Positions 1 through 6,266 of a stretch of 11,515 nucleotides of DNA are shown here, piece after piece (the stretch's first letter is position 1; the number at the start of each line of letters is the position of its first letter). The position numbers and the translations under genes were made by a program. The stretch is taken from the NCBI GenBank assembly GCA_013043995.1, contig JABEVL010000078.1, positions 1 through 11,515 of the forward strand. Reading direction: 5' to 3'. The notes beneath the pieces were generated by a model that saw only the letters and a program-made list of their open reading frames with translations, searched no databases and was not told the origin of the DNA. This stretch comes from Spirochaetales bacterium (GTDB lineage: Bacteria > Spirochaetota > Spirochaetia > JABEVK01).

Positions 1-684
1 GGTCGGGTTGAATACCGTCATAAGAAACCCCGTCGAACCGGGGGTTAAACTCGTCACAGGGATCGTTTGCATTCCGGTAGAAGTCAACGTCGGCACAAGG
101 GGGCTACCGTCCAGATTTTGAAAATAAAGCGTTGGTCCCGTTCCTCCCGACGGCGGGGCACCCAGAACTAACGCCGTTGAATCGCTCAGGTCAAAGTCCA
201 GCGTCTGCGCGCCGTTCGCCGGAAAAGTCGTATCGACCCAAGGCTGCCACGAGTTCACCGGGATCGTTGTGGGCGGTACCAAATTCAAAGTGGCTAGAGC
301 TGTTCCGGACCCCACGGTGAAATTCGTGCTTGCGCTTCCCGTTAGACTGCCGCCCTGCGCCGTGAAGGCCTGGACGGTGATCTGGTAGGTGCCGCCCACG
401 ATCAGGCTAAGGTTCACACTTGCTGTACCGTTGGCAGCACTAACCGGCTGGCTCACCGTCTGGGTGTCCAGGGTACCATCCACAGCCGTAACGGTCACCC
501 AGTTGCTGTTGGGCAACAAAAGACGGGCAGGGCCCGAATTCGTTGCGCTTGTGACGGCACTGGGCCAAGTGAGCTGTAGGCTGACCTGAGCTCTGGAACC
601 CTGTGATGTCAAGGAGGGACTCTGGCACGAGCTAACAAGGATCAAGGCCAGACTCAATAAAACCCAAGATTTAAAATGAAACAT
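1..684 (-). CDS. Secreted beta-rich lipoprotein, 3' end outside the window
   Basis: An uninterrupted frame of 228 codons runs from an ATG at 684 to the left edge, where it leaves the window without a stop. The start is preceded by AGGAG six to seven bases upstream. The N-terminus is a lipoprotein signal peptide: M-F-H-F-K, a hydrophobic stretch, then the lipobox V17-S18-S19-C20, so lipid attachment at Cys20 is predicted. The rest is rich in Thr, Ser, Val, Gly and Asn with alternating hydrophobic residues, as in immunoglobulin-like, Big or Fn3-type beta-sandwich surface proteins. Residues about 28-135 look like one such domain; a Pro-Pro linker follows, then a second beta-rich segment to the edge. 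No family is recognised with certainty. It has its own promoter and is separated from the secretion operon by a pseudogene, so it is probably transcribed independently. Its function is unknown; being a substrate of the neighbouring secretion system is only a possibility. Confidence 0.85.
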   Translation of the reverse strand, partial: MFHFKSWVLLSLALILVSSCQSPSLTSQGSRAQVSLQLTWPSAVTSATNSGPARLLLPNSNWVTVTAVDGTLDTQTVSQPVSAANGTASVNLSLIVGGTYQITVQAFTAQGGSLTGSASTNFTVGSGTALATLNLVPPTTIPVNSWQPWVDTTFPANGAQTLDFDLSDSTALVLGAPPSGGTGPTLYFQNLDGSPLVPTLTSTGMQTIPVTSLTPGSTGFLMTVFNPT

Positions 685-708
685 CACGCTCTCCTGAACA
701 AAACAACA

Positions 709-737
709 ATCGTATTCAATTTAGCGCAATTTCTCAA
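709..737 (-). promoter_or_regulatory. Sigma70-like promoter for the left-edge lipoprotein
   Basis: On the minus strand TTGAGA (positions 737-732, five of six matches to TTGACA) is followed after 17 bases by TACGAT (714-709, four of six matches to TATAAT). Transcription would start near 702, leaving a leader of about 18 bases that contains the AGGAG ribosome binding site before the ATG at 684. Position and spacing fit well, but the call rests on consensus matching alone. Confidence 0.5.
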
Positions 738-784
738 AAATTCCTAGTTCTCCCCCTCGAAAGAGGTCGAAATCCTCAAGACCC

Positions 785-1490
785 CTCTCTGTCAACATGG
801 AAGTTTCCCTCGGCAGGAGCACCACCAAGACGCTCGCCAAGGTTGCAAACCACTTTGCCAAAAAATCTCCATCGGGTTGCTTTGAAATTGACGAAAATAA
901 CAGGCGGGGCTACCTTCGTAATTTTCCTGTCGAAGAGGTCTGGGGCGTTGGGCGGGCGACGGCAAGTTTTCTCAAAACTTTAGGCGTTCAAACGGCAGGG
1001 CAGTTCATCGAAATGGACGATGATTTTTTGAGCCCGCGAACCAGTATTACCCTTTTTCGGACGCTCTGGAAACTTCGCGGGCTGGCTTCCCTTGACCACG
1101 AAACTCAAGAATCCAAAAAGATGATCCTCTCTTCGAGGAGTTTTTCACGGTCTGTGACTCAACGGATCGACCTGCGCGAAGCGGCAGCAGATGACGCTTC
1201 CCAAGCTGCTGAAAAACTTCGCCAGCAAGGCTCCACGTGCTCTGCCGTCGAGGTTTCATCACGATAAACGGCTTTCGCGAAGATCAACCCCAATACTCCC
1301 AGTCCACCGCTGTCAGGTTGCCCGCCCCTCCCTACGCCCGAACCTCTTGTGCAATCCGTGGGCTGGAGCGGATTTACAAAACGGGCTATTACTACCAGAA
1401 AGTCGGCGTTGTCCTCCTCGATCCCGTCCAGAAAAGCGAGCTTCAGCAAGGGACTCCTTCAAGATGACAGGAGATCGGAGCCAGGCAGAA
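785..1490 (+). pseudogene. umuC: Decayed umuC-like Y-family DNA polymerase remnant
   Basis: From about 791 the frame resembles the middle of UmuC (DNA polymerase V catalytic subunit, error-prone lesion bypass). It has TKTLAKVANHFAKK, FPVEEVWGVGR (helix-hairpin-helix region), an R-T-L-W-K-L-R-G segment, SSRSFSRSVT and AAEKLRQQG. The frame stops at 1265-1267, but the homology continues one frame over (FITINGFREDQPQYS, RGLERIYKTGYYYQKVGV), as if one T had been lost near 1252-1256. It shifts again near 1450 to G-L-L-Q-D-D-R-R-S-E. A further pair of compensating shifts around 1333-1363 is possible. The palm region with the catalytic Asp/Asp-Glu residues, roughly the first 130 residues of UmuC, is absent, and so is the last part of the C-terminus. 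The ATG at 797 lies inside the homology and is not a true start. No umuD is visible. It converges on the secretion operon and occupies the region downstream of its last gene. Function has almost certainly been lost. Confidence 0.88.
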
Positions 1491-1508
1491 GAAAGATTTC
1501 AACTCTTT

Positions 1509-2231
1509 TTAACTTTTGGATTGGCGCGGTTTTTCCTTTGAACTTTCGCCGATCTGCGTTTCCAAGGCCTTTATTCGGCTTTTAATATCAACGTCGTCTT
1601 GAACTCTTAACGCTTTTTCAAGATGGAACAAGGCCATACCGGGATTCGACAGTTTATACTGATATAAATCGGCCAAAGTTAACTCGACAGCAAAAATTGG
1701 TTCCTTGTTTTTTGACATTTTCTCAAGGATTTCCACAGCTTTCCGTGGCTCTCCCTGACGTGTCAGCATGATGCTTTCAAGGTAAAGAGAAACCGAATTA
1801 TCGGGGCGAAGCTTTTGAAGCCTCAGAAAATAAGATTTGGCGTGCAGCCATTCACGTTTCTGGATGGCATTTGAGAAATCGTCGAGGATTTCCTCGAAGT
1901 TTGACATCTGGATGTAGACAATCTGAGTCGGACGGACAAACGAAAAAGTCCAGGTGAAAGGCTCATAGCTGGGTTTAGTGAAAAGAAGGCTGACCTTACC
2001 GTAGGGGACACCGGATAAAAAATACCTTCCATGCAAATCAGTGAGCGTCGATTCGACGATTTTTCCCTGGCTGACAAGATCAACAGAAACGTCAAGGACG
2101 GGCATCCTGTTTTCGTTATAAACCATTCCGCGCAGCACAGCCGTTTCGCCCAAAATGGGTGTCGAGGCGCAACCTGTAATAGAAAAAAGCAAGGTCAGCC
2201 CAACAATGAGGCAACTAACGAAGCACTTCAT
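1509..2231 (-). CDS. TPR lipoprotein, possible secretin pilotin or accessory factor
   Basis: The start is ATG at 2231, with GGAGG five to six bases upstream, giving 240 residues. The signal peptide ends in the lipobox I18-T19-G20-C21, so the protein should be anchored by lipid. Residues about 30-105 resemble a carboxypeptidase-regulatory-like beta-sandwich (a V-L-R-G-M-V-Y start, then a D-L-H-G-R-Y-F-L-S-G-V-P motif). Residues about 110-215 are helical and TPR-like (A-K-S-Y-F-L-R-L-Q-K-L-R-P-D-N and A-L-F-H-L-E-K-A-L pieces). The C-terminus is short and charged. It is the last gene of the secretion operon and overlaps the GspC/PilP-like gene by 17 bases. In type IV pili the secretin pilotin (PilF/PilW) is a TPR lipoprotein, so a role in placing GspD in the outer membrane is a reasonable inference. 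The beta-sandwich and TPR combination is not a standard pilotin. A structural accessory role is the alternative. Confidence 0.85.
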   Translation of the reverse strand: MKCFVSCLIVGLTLLFSITGCASTPILGETAVLRGMVYNENRMPVLDVSVDLVSQGKIVESTLTDLHGRYFLSGVPYGKVSLLFTKPSYEPFTWTFSFVRPTQIVYIQMSNFEEILDDFSNAIQKREWLHAKSYFLRLQKLRPDNSVSLYLESIMLTRQGEPRKAVEILEKMSKNKEPIFAVELTLADLYQYKLSNPGMALFHLEKALRVQDDVDIKSRIKALETQIGESSKEKPRQSKS

Positions 2232-2652
2232 AACGTCCTCCAGGTCCGGTGAGGGTAAAAGCATGGTCCCCAACAGCCTCGAGCAGCCAACCTTTGGTTT
2301 TCTGCCCGGGATGAAGGATAAGAATCTGGCCGGTCGACTTCAGTTTAAAAAAATAACTCGCTTGTGAATGAGCATCTTTGTAGGAACCCAGGAACATCAG
2401 GCTTGTTTTATCAACACTCACAGCTCGTGCTATGGGCATCGTCCTCTTGAAACTCCCGTAAGGACGAATCCAGGGCAGGCTTAAAGTCTCCGCGCTGACG
2501 GGTGGAGGAAGATCCGTCTTTTCGATCTCTAACTTTGACGTGCTCAGCTTGGGGGGCCCGATAAAGCTCGAGCGAGTCTGCGAAATGCCCCATACTCCCA
2601 AAAGAAAAATTCCAACACTTCCAAAGAAAAAAAATTTAGGAGAAAACGACAT
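2215..2652 (-). CDS. GspC/PilP-like inner-membrane protein of the secretion system
   Basis: The chosen start is ATG at 2652, preceded by GAGG six bases upstream. The frame is open upstream, but earlier starts lack a comparable site and would deepen the overlap with the previous gene. The product has 145 residues: a short cytoplasmic end, one membrane helix (about 7-24), a Pro-rich linker (about 33-62) and a compact beta-rich C-terminal domain (about 84-145). That domain's pattern (L-M-F-L-G, then L-I-L-H-P-G-Q, then F-T-L-T-G-P-G-G-R-Y-E-V-L) resembles the HR domain of GspC and the related PilP. In T2SS this domain binds the N-terminal periplasmic domains of the secretin and links the inner-membrane platform to the outer-membrane channel. 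There is no PDZ or coiled-coil domain after it, so it is a minimal form. The gene overlaps the GspM-like gene by 17 bases. Assignment rests on topology, order and motif, since sequence similarity in this family is weak. Confidence 0.72.
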   Translation of the reverse strand: MSFSPKFFFFGSVGIFLLGVWGISQTRSSFIGPPKLSTSKLEIEKTDLPPPVSAETLSLPWIRPYGSFKRTMPIARAVSVDKTSLMFLGSYKDAHSQASYFFKLKSTGQILILHPGQKTKGWLLEAVGDHAFTLTGPGGRYEVLR

Positions 2653-3130
2653 AACCAACCTCAAAACTAATGCCGTATTTCGTTCCTCTTTTCCGCACAA
2701 GGTCGAGCGAGCGGAATAAAACTTTGGAGTCCGCTTTTCTTAATTCAAGAAGAAAGTCAAACCATTCTTGAATCGACCCTTCGGCTTGATAGCGCACCCA
2801 CTCTTGAGTCTCGGTTGAACCTGTCACTTGAGTCTCAAGAACGCTCACTCCAGCTAAGCGTAGCTGGGTCTGCACCTCGGCCGCCAAGGTCAAAACGCTG
2901 GGCAACGGACCTGTCGGCCAAAAGTGGGCTTTCAGGTGCTCCAGGCTTGAATGACCAGCAGATGTTTTCAAGAGGGCTCTTGAAAGCTGCAGGGCACGGC
3001 CCTGGAGGGAGGAAAACTCGGTGTCGAGTTCTGAAAGCCTACCCAGAAACGTCCCCAAACCCCAAAAAGCTCCAAGAGCACCCAGGAGAACGAGAAAAAT
3101 AATTACTAAAGCACGTTCCCTACGAGTCAA
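2636..3130 (-). CDS. gspM: GspM/PilO-like platform protein
   Basis: The start is TTG at 3130, with a strong AAGGAG about nine bases upstream inside the end of the preceding gene, giving 164 residues. Five charged or polar residues are followed by one membrane helix (about 7-28). A helical, coiled-coil-prone stretch (about 32-60, L-S-E-L-D-T-E-F-S-S-L-Q) comes next, then a periplasmic alpha/beta domain of ferredoxin-like style ending in a strand (F-E-V-G-Y-V-V-F-S). This is the plan of GspM in T2SS and PilO in type IV pili, which pair with GspL/PilN and stabilise the inner-membrane platform. The overlap with the upstream gene is 11 bases. The assignment relies mainly on topology and on position directly after the GspL-like gene. 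Confidence 0.78.
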   Translation of the reverse strand: MTRRERALVIIFLVLLGALGAFWGLGTFLGRLSELDTEFSSLQGRALQLSRALLKTSAGHSSLEHLKAHFWPTGPLPSVLTLAAEVQTQLRLAGVSVLETQVTGSTETQEWVRYQAEGSIQEWFDFLLELRKADSKVLFRSLDLVRKRGTKYGISFEVGYVVFS

Positions 3131-4160
3131 TCGAGAGGTCTCCTTCGACGGTAAAAATTTCAGAACTGCCTAAGGGAGTCCGTATATCATCGATCTTTAA
3201 GTCCTTAAACCAAGGGTCTTCAGTAAGGTGCCTGAGACTCGTCAGCGCAGAGGGACTTTCGGCGGTTATCGTGAGCTTGTTCTGGCTCCAGCTCAGCTCT
3301 AAAATCTTGGTTCCATCATTTTTCCAAACTTTAGACAGGTGAAGAAAAAGGCCAGGAACCGGTACACCCTGGAGTTTGAGCATTTTAAGCAGAACCTCCT
3401 GCGAAGTCGGTGCCATCGACAATTTACTGGCCTGACTCACCCACGTTTTCCACTCGGAGTTTCTTTTCTCGCGAAGGGCAAGCACGTTCCACGCGGAAAG
3501 AGACAGCAAAACGAGCCCTGCGATCAGCAAAAAAGACGCAGCAATGTTCAAAAGGTACCTGGGCTGCGGTTTTTCCCACCGAACCAAGGTCTTGAGCAGC
3601 CGCACCTGCACCTGCGGCACAGGTTGGAACTCGGACAGCTCTGAACCTAACGGGAAGGCCGAATCCGGAGCCCATGCAACAACCTGAGCCTCGGGGTATA
3701 AATCCCGGATTCGAGCGGGCATCGTGAGGTCGTTGACCGAAACGGGCGAAGTGGAGACTTTGAGTACGCCGTTTTCATAGACGAAACACTCAAGCCCCTC
3801 CGGCGCTGACACAAACAAGAGGACCTGAGCCTGAAACCCTTTCGGCAAAACCGGGGGAACCCCTACGCGAAGCTGCCGCGAAAAAGGTGCAAGCCCTTCG
3901 TATTTGGCCTTGGGAACCAAAAAGACCGCGCCATAATTTTTATTGGAAGAACGAAATAAACGTGAATTTAAGACATACGAATCGAGTGACAAGGGAAGTT
4001 CCGATTGCACTTTGTATCTCAAAGAAGGTTCAACTTCGTTGGGCTTCAAGGCGGGAAGTTCAAAAATAAAAGTTTGAACCAACTGCCGTGAAAGCAAGAT
4101 GATTTGTGATTTATCGTTGTTCTGTTCAGCGTTAGAATACCAACAAACTTTTTCGCTCAT
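3120..4160 (-). CDS. gspL: GspL-like inner-membrane platform protein
   Basis: The start is the ATG at 4160, which overlaps the gspK stop as ATGA; an in-frame ATG at 4172 is possible but less well placed. The product has 346 residues. The first 200 form a cytoplasmic domain like the actin-fold (PilM-like) part of GspL, with the typical L-R-Y-K-V-Q-S-E-L-P segment near residues 47-56. One membrane helix spans about 202-227, followed by a periplasmic PilN-like ferredoxin fold (about 240-346, with a V-P-V-P-G-L-F-L-H-L-S segment). GspL recruits the ATPase GspE to the membrane and pairs with GspM. The protein is divergent from proteobacterial GspL, and no nucleotide-binding motif is obvious, as expected for GspL. 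Fusion of PilM-like and PilN-like parts in one chain marks it as T2SS-type rather than type IV pilus. Confidence 0.85.
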   Translation of the reverse strand: MSEKVCWYSNAEQNNDKSQIILLSRQLVQTFIFELPALKPNEVEPSLRYKVQSELPLSLDSYVLNSRLFRSSNKNYGAVFLVPKAKYEGLAPFSRQLRVGVPPVLPKGFQAQVLLFVSAPEGLECFVYENGVLKVSTSPVSVNDLTMPARIRDLYPEAQVVAWAPDSAFPLGSELSEFQPVPQVQVRLLKTLVRWEKPQPRYLLNIAASFLLIAGLVLLSLSAWNVLALREKRNSEWKTWVSQASKLSMAPTSQEVLLKMLKLQGVPVPGLFLHLSKVWKNDGTKILELSWSQNKLTITAESPSALTSLRHLTEDPWFKDLKIDDIRTPLGSSEIFTVEGDLSIDS

Positions 4161-5155
4161 GACGGTATCCATTGGGTTTTCAAAATTCTTATCGTGAGAT
4201 CTGGGGGTGAATCATTCGAGTAAGCTACCCAGGCCACAAACTTAAATTGTTTTTCATGTTCAGGGATTATACCCTGAATAAAGTGTGTTCTTGTTCCGAG
4301 ATATTGCATGATCAGTGATTTCTTATCGAGGTTAAGTGCGGACGCCAGACTCTGAGGCGTCCAAGGTTTGGTATTTCTTCCAGCGACAAGAATTTGAAGT
4401 TTTTGATCGGGCTGACTTACCTTAAGGTCAGGATCTTCGAGAATGGCCTGCAACACCGGGACACTCGCTGTGTTCACGTCTAATTCCGGGGCGGTCGTTA
4501 CGAGGACTCCGATGGCGTCTTTTTCGCTTCCAGCCACGATATCCCAGTCGGAGTCGCTCAGCACCTGCTGGTTTGTTCTGTACCCTCGAAGTGCCTCCCG
4601 AATGGTCGCTGCGACTGACTTGCTTCCAAGTCGCTCAGCCAGCACCTTTTCCAGCATGATCTCATCCGCCGTATTCACGTTGAAGGTCGAGTAAACACAA
4701 TATATCTGGTTGAGTGCTGCGGGCTGAAAGTAGTCTTTGTAGTCACCCAGGTGCGCGAATGGTCCTTTTAGCGATCGGTAACCCGTGAATTCTGGCACGG
4801 TTTTGCCGAACAAAGTATTGATGAGCGCACTGTCTTGAAGCAAAAAGGGCGAGATTGAGTTGAGATTTAACCGTGCCGACAGTGAGATAAGCTCAGTCCC
4901 CGCAGGAAATTTTTTAGATTCGGCCGACTGCCATTGGTCAAAGGTTTGATCGTCGGCGTTCCAGGTTGTTTTTAACAGCGTCAAAATTCTTGAAACATCT
5001 CCCCAGGCATCGGCTCTCATTGAGGCTATTTTCTGCACCCGACGATCTGACAAGAGAACCTGCTGGGAACTGGTCAGAGCTCCCCCCAAAATGACCAGGG
5101 CCAAGACAAAAAATGTGACAGCCGCAAGTGTGGCGAATCCTTTAAGACGGCTCAC
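4157..5155 (-). CDS. gspK: GspK-like minor pseudopilin
   Basis: The frame is open to 5254, but the likely start is GTG at 5155: it forms a GTGA overlap with the gspJ-like stop and has GGGGAG about five bases upstream. This gives 332 residues with a leader of only six residues, M-S-R-L-K-G, cut before F7. Residues 7-27 form the hydrophobic pseudopilin helix (F-A-T-L-A-A-V-T-F-F). Position +5 of the mature protein is Ala, not Glu, which is typical of GspK. The large globular domain contains two helix-hairpin-helix-like motifs, F-N-V-N-T-A-D (about 158-164) and L-D-V-N-T-A-S (about 225-231), characteristic of GspK. GspK sits at the tip of the pseudopilus with GspI and GspJ and is thought to control its length and initiation. 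It overlaps gspL by four bases (ATGA). Confidence 0.92.
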   Translation of the reverse strand: MSRLKGFATLAAVTFFVLALVILGGALTSSQQVLLSDRRVQKIASMRADAWGDVSRILTLLKTTWNADDQTFDQWQSAESKKFPAGTELISLSARLNLNSISPFLLQDSALINTLFGKTVPEFTGYRSLKGPFAHLGDYKDYFQPAALNQIYCVYSTFNVNTADEIMLEKVLAERLGSKSVAATIREALRGYRTNQQVLSDSDWDIVAGSEKDAIGVLVTTAPELDVNTASVPVLQAILEDPDLKVSQPDQKLQILVAGRNTKPWTPQSLASALNLDKKSLIMQYLGTRTHFIQGIIPEHEKQFKFVAWVAYSNDSPPDLTIRILKTQWIPS

Positions 5156-5667
5156 AGCAACTCCCCGCCCCAGGCTGCGTGCAGGCTTTGTTTGCGTCCG
5201 TTTTCCTCCCAGGAAACTGCCAAACCAATCACTCTCTTCTCTTTTTTCCACCAAGAGATCGTTAGATTGGGCAAAGAAGGAATTCTGAACTGGGACTTCG
5301 GTGTCTTGATGACCAGCGTGTCATCGTCCAGCTTTTTGAAAACGAGGTATTCCTTGGCTTTTCCCTTCCAAAAGCTGATCTTCCATTCTTGATCATCCCT
5401 TTGAGCAAAATTTTCGGGGTTGACCCAATAGGGGGGCTGCACGTCTGCGGTGAACTGCGGCAAGGCTGACAGTAAGGTGAGTTGGGCCTGCTGTGCAGCG
5501 GTACGGGTTTCGTGCGCCATATCCGCGTGAGTTGTCCCCCAGTAGAGGGGAAAAATCAAACTGGCAAAAAGGATCAAAAGGATGATGGTAACGATCACTT
5601 CGACAAAAGTGAACGCAGCTAGCCTGAATTGCGATGCGAAGTTAGAACCAGACTGCGAAGGAAGCAA
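5152..5667 (-). CDS. gspJ: GspJ-like minor pseudopilin
   Basis: The likely start is TTG at 5667, with AGGA about eight bases upstream, giving 171 residues; the frame is open further upstream (another TTG at 5694), so the leader length is uncertain. The class III prepilin signal is R-L-A-A followed by F19-T-F-V-E23, then a hydrophobic helix to about residue 42. The +5 Glu is present, but the residue before the cut is Ala18 where Gly is nearly universal. The globular part (about 50-171) is beta-rich with many Trp and Lys residues. Size and position just before gspK fit GspJ, which forms the tip complex with GspI and GspK, although GspH is not excluded. The gene overlaps the small pseudopilin gene by 26 bases. 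Confidence 0.8.
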   Translation of the reverse strand: MLPSQSGSNFASQFRLAAFTFVEVIVTIILLILFASLIFPLYWGTTHADMAHETRTAAQQAQLTLLSALPQFTADVQPPYWVNPENFAQRDDQEWKISFWKGKAKEYLVFKKLDDDTLVIKTPKSQFRIPSLPNLTISWWKKEKRVIGLAVSWEENGRKQSLHAAWGGELL

Positions 5668-5842
5668 GATCTGTTTCCTGGACCAGACGATCAATACGTT
5701 GGGATTGTAAATTATCCAGCCGAGCTACCGTTGAAAATGACGCCGCCACTGCAAGGGAAACCACAGCTAAAATGAGAATTCCCACAAAGGCGTCAACCAT
5801 CCCAAAACCCCGGAGTCTAATTGGCCGACGAGATATCTGCAT
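5642..5842 (-). CDS. Very short minor pseudopilin (GspI/GspH-like)
   Basis: The likely start is ATG at 5842, with GGGA upstream, giving 66 residues; an in-frame start at 5869 would add nine. The leader M-Q-I-S-R-R-P-I-R-L-R-G precedes F13-G-M-V-D17, followed by a hydrophobic helix (to about residue 34) and an amphipathic helical tail ending in V-W-F. This is a prepilin-like signal with Gly at -1, but the conserved +5 Glu is replaced by Asp17. The mature chain would be about 54 residues, less than half the usual GspI or GspH, and contains only the stem helix without a globular head. I see no continuation of a head domain in other frames; the next pseudopilin begins within 26 bases. Its place between gspG and gspJ suggests GspI (or GspH). 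It may be a genuinely minimal subunit or a truncated gene. Confidence 0.75.
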   Translation of the reverse strand: MQISRRPIRLRGFGMVDAFVGILILAVVSLAVAASFSTVARLDNLQSQRIDRLVQETDLASFAVWF

Positions 5843-6266
5843 TATTCCCAGTGCCCCCTTCTGCACCATCGGCCCCCAGGCTCAGAACCTCAAAAGGCAG
5901 ACCGTTCGGACCTGGTACTTTGAGGACGTAGGGATGATTCCAGGGGTCATACGGAATCGGCTTGGCAACGTACGGGCCGTTCCAACCTTCTACACCCGCC
6001 GGTTTTTCCCAAAGTGCAGCCAGGCCCTGTTGCGGCGTGGGGTAGGCCTTGCAGTCGATGTAGTACGCGTTGAGGGCAAGCGCCAGGGTTTCAACCTGCG
6101 TTCGTGCTGTAGCTTGCTTGGCTTGGTCGATGTACTTTGTTGCCATAAAGGCAACAGCGGAAGTCAGAAGCAAGATGATCCCGATCGAAATGATAATTTC
6201 AATAAAGGTCCATCCCGCCAACCGTTGCCGAGGAAGGTTTTGACGAATAAAGCGCATGGACAACAT
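5817..6266 (-). CDS. gspG: GspG major pseudopilin
   Basis: The start is ATG at 6266, overlapping the gspF stop by one base (TAATG); Met4 at 6257 is an alternative. The product has 149 residues. The prepilin signal is R-L-A-G18 followed by W19-T-F-I-E23, with cleavage after Gly18, N-methylation expected at Trp19 (usually Phe or Met here) and the conserved +5 Glu present. The hydrophobic helix runs to about residue 41. The head has GspG hallmarks: the Y-P-T-P-Q-Q-G-L-A-A-L segment (75-85), P-Y-D-P-W-N-H-P-Y (105-113) and the C-terminal calcium-site loop S-L-G-A-D-G-A-E-G-G-T-G-N-N-A-D-I (129-145). GspG is the main building block of the pseudopilus that pushes substrates through the secretin. 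Placement directly after gspF is standard. Confidence 0.95.
   Translation of the reverse strand: MLSMRFIRQNLPRQRLAGWTFIEIIISIGIILLLTSAVAFMATKYIDQAKQATARTQVETLALALNAYYIDCKAYPTPQQGLAALWEKPAGVEGWNGPYVAKPIPYDPWNHPYVLKVPGPNGLPFEVLSLGADGAEGGTGNNADISSAN

Noticed and set aside
389..628. Short open frames on both strands near the left edge (389-589 plus, 440-628 minus)
   Set aside because: Both overlap the lipoprotein frame on the minus strand, which has a signal peptide, ribosome binding site and promoter; they are shadows.
797..1267. A 156-residue plus-strand open frame taken as a complete gene
   Set aside because: It starts and ends inside UmuC homology, and the homology continues in another frame beyond its stop, so it is part of a pseudogene.
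1440..1510. A rho-independent terminator after the last operon gene
   Set aside because: I see no GC-rich hairpin followed by a T run on the minus strand here; termination may lie further on or depend on Rho.
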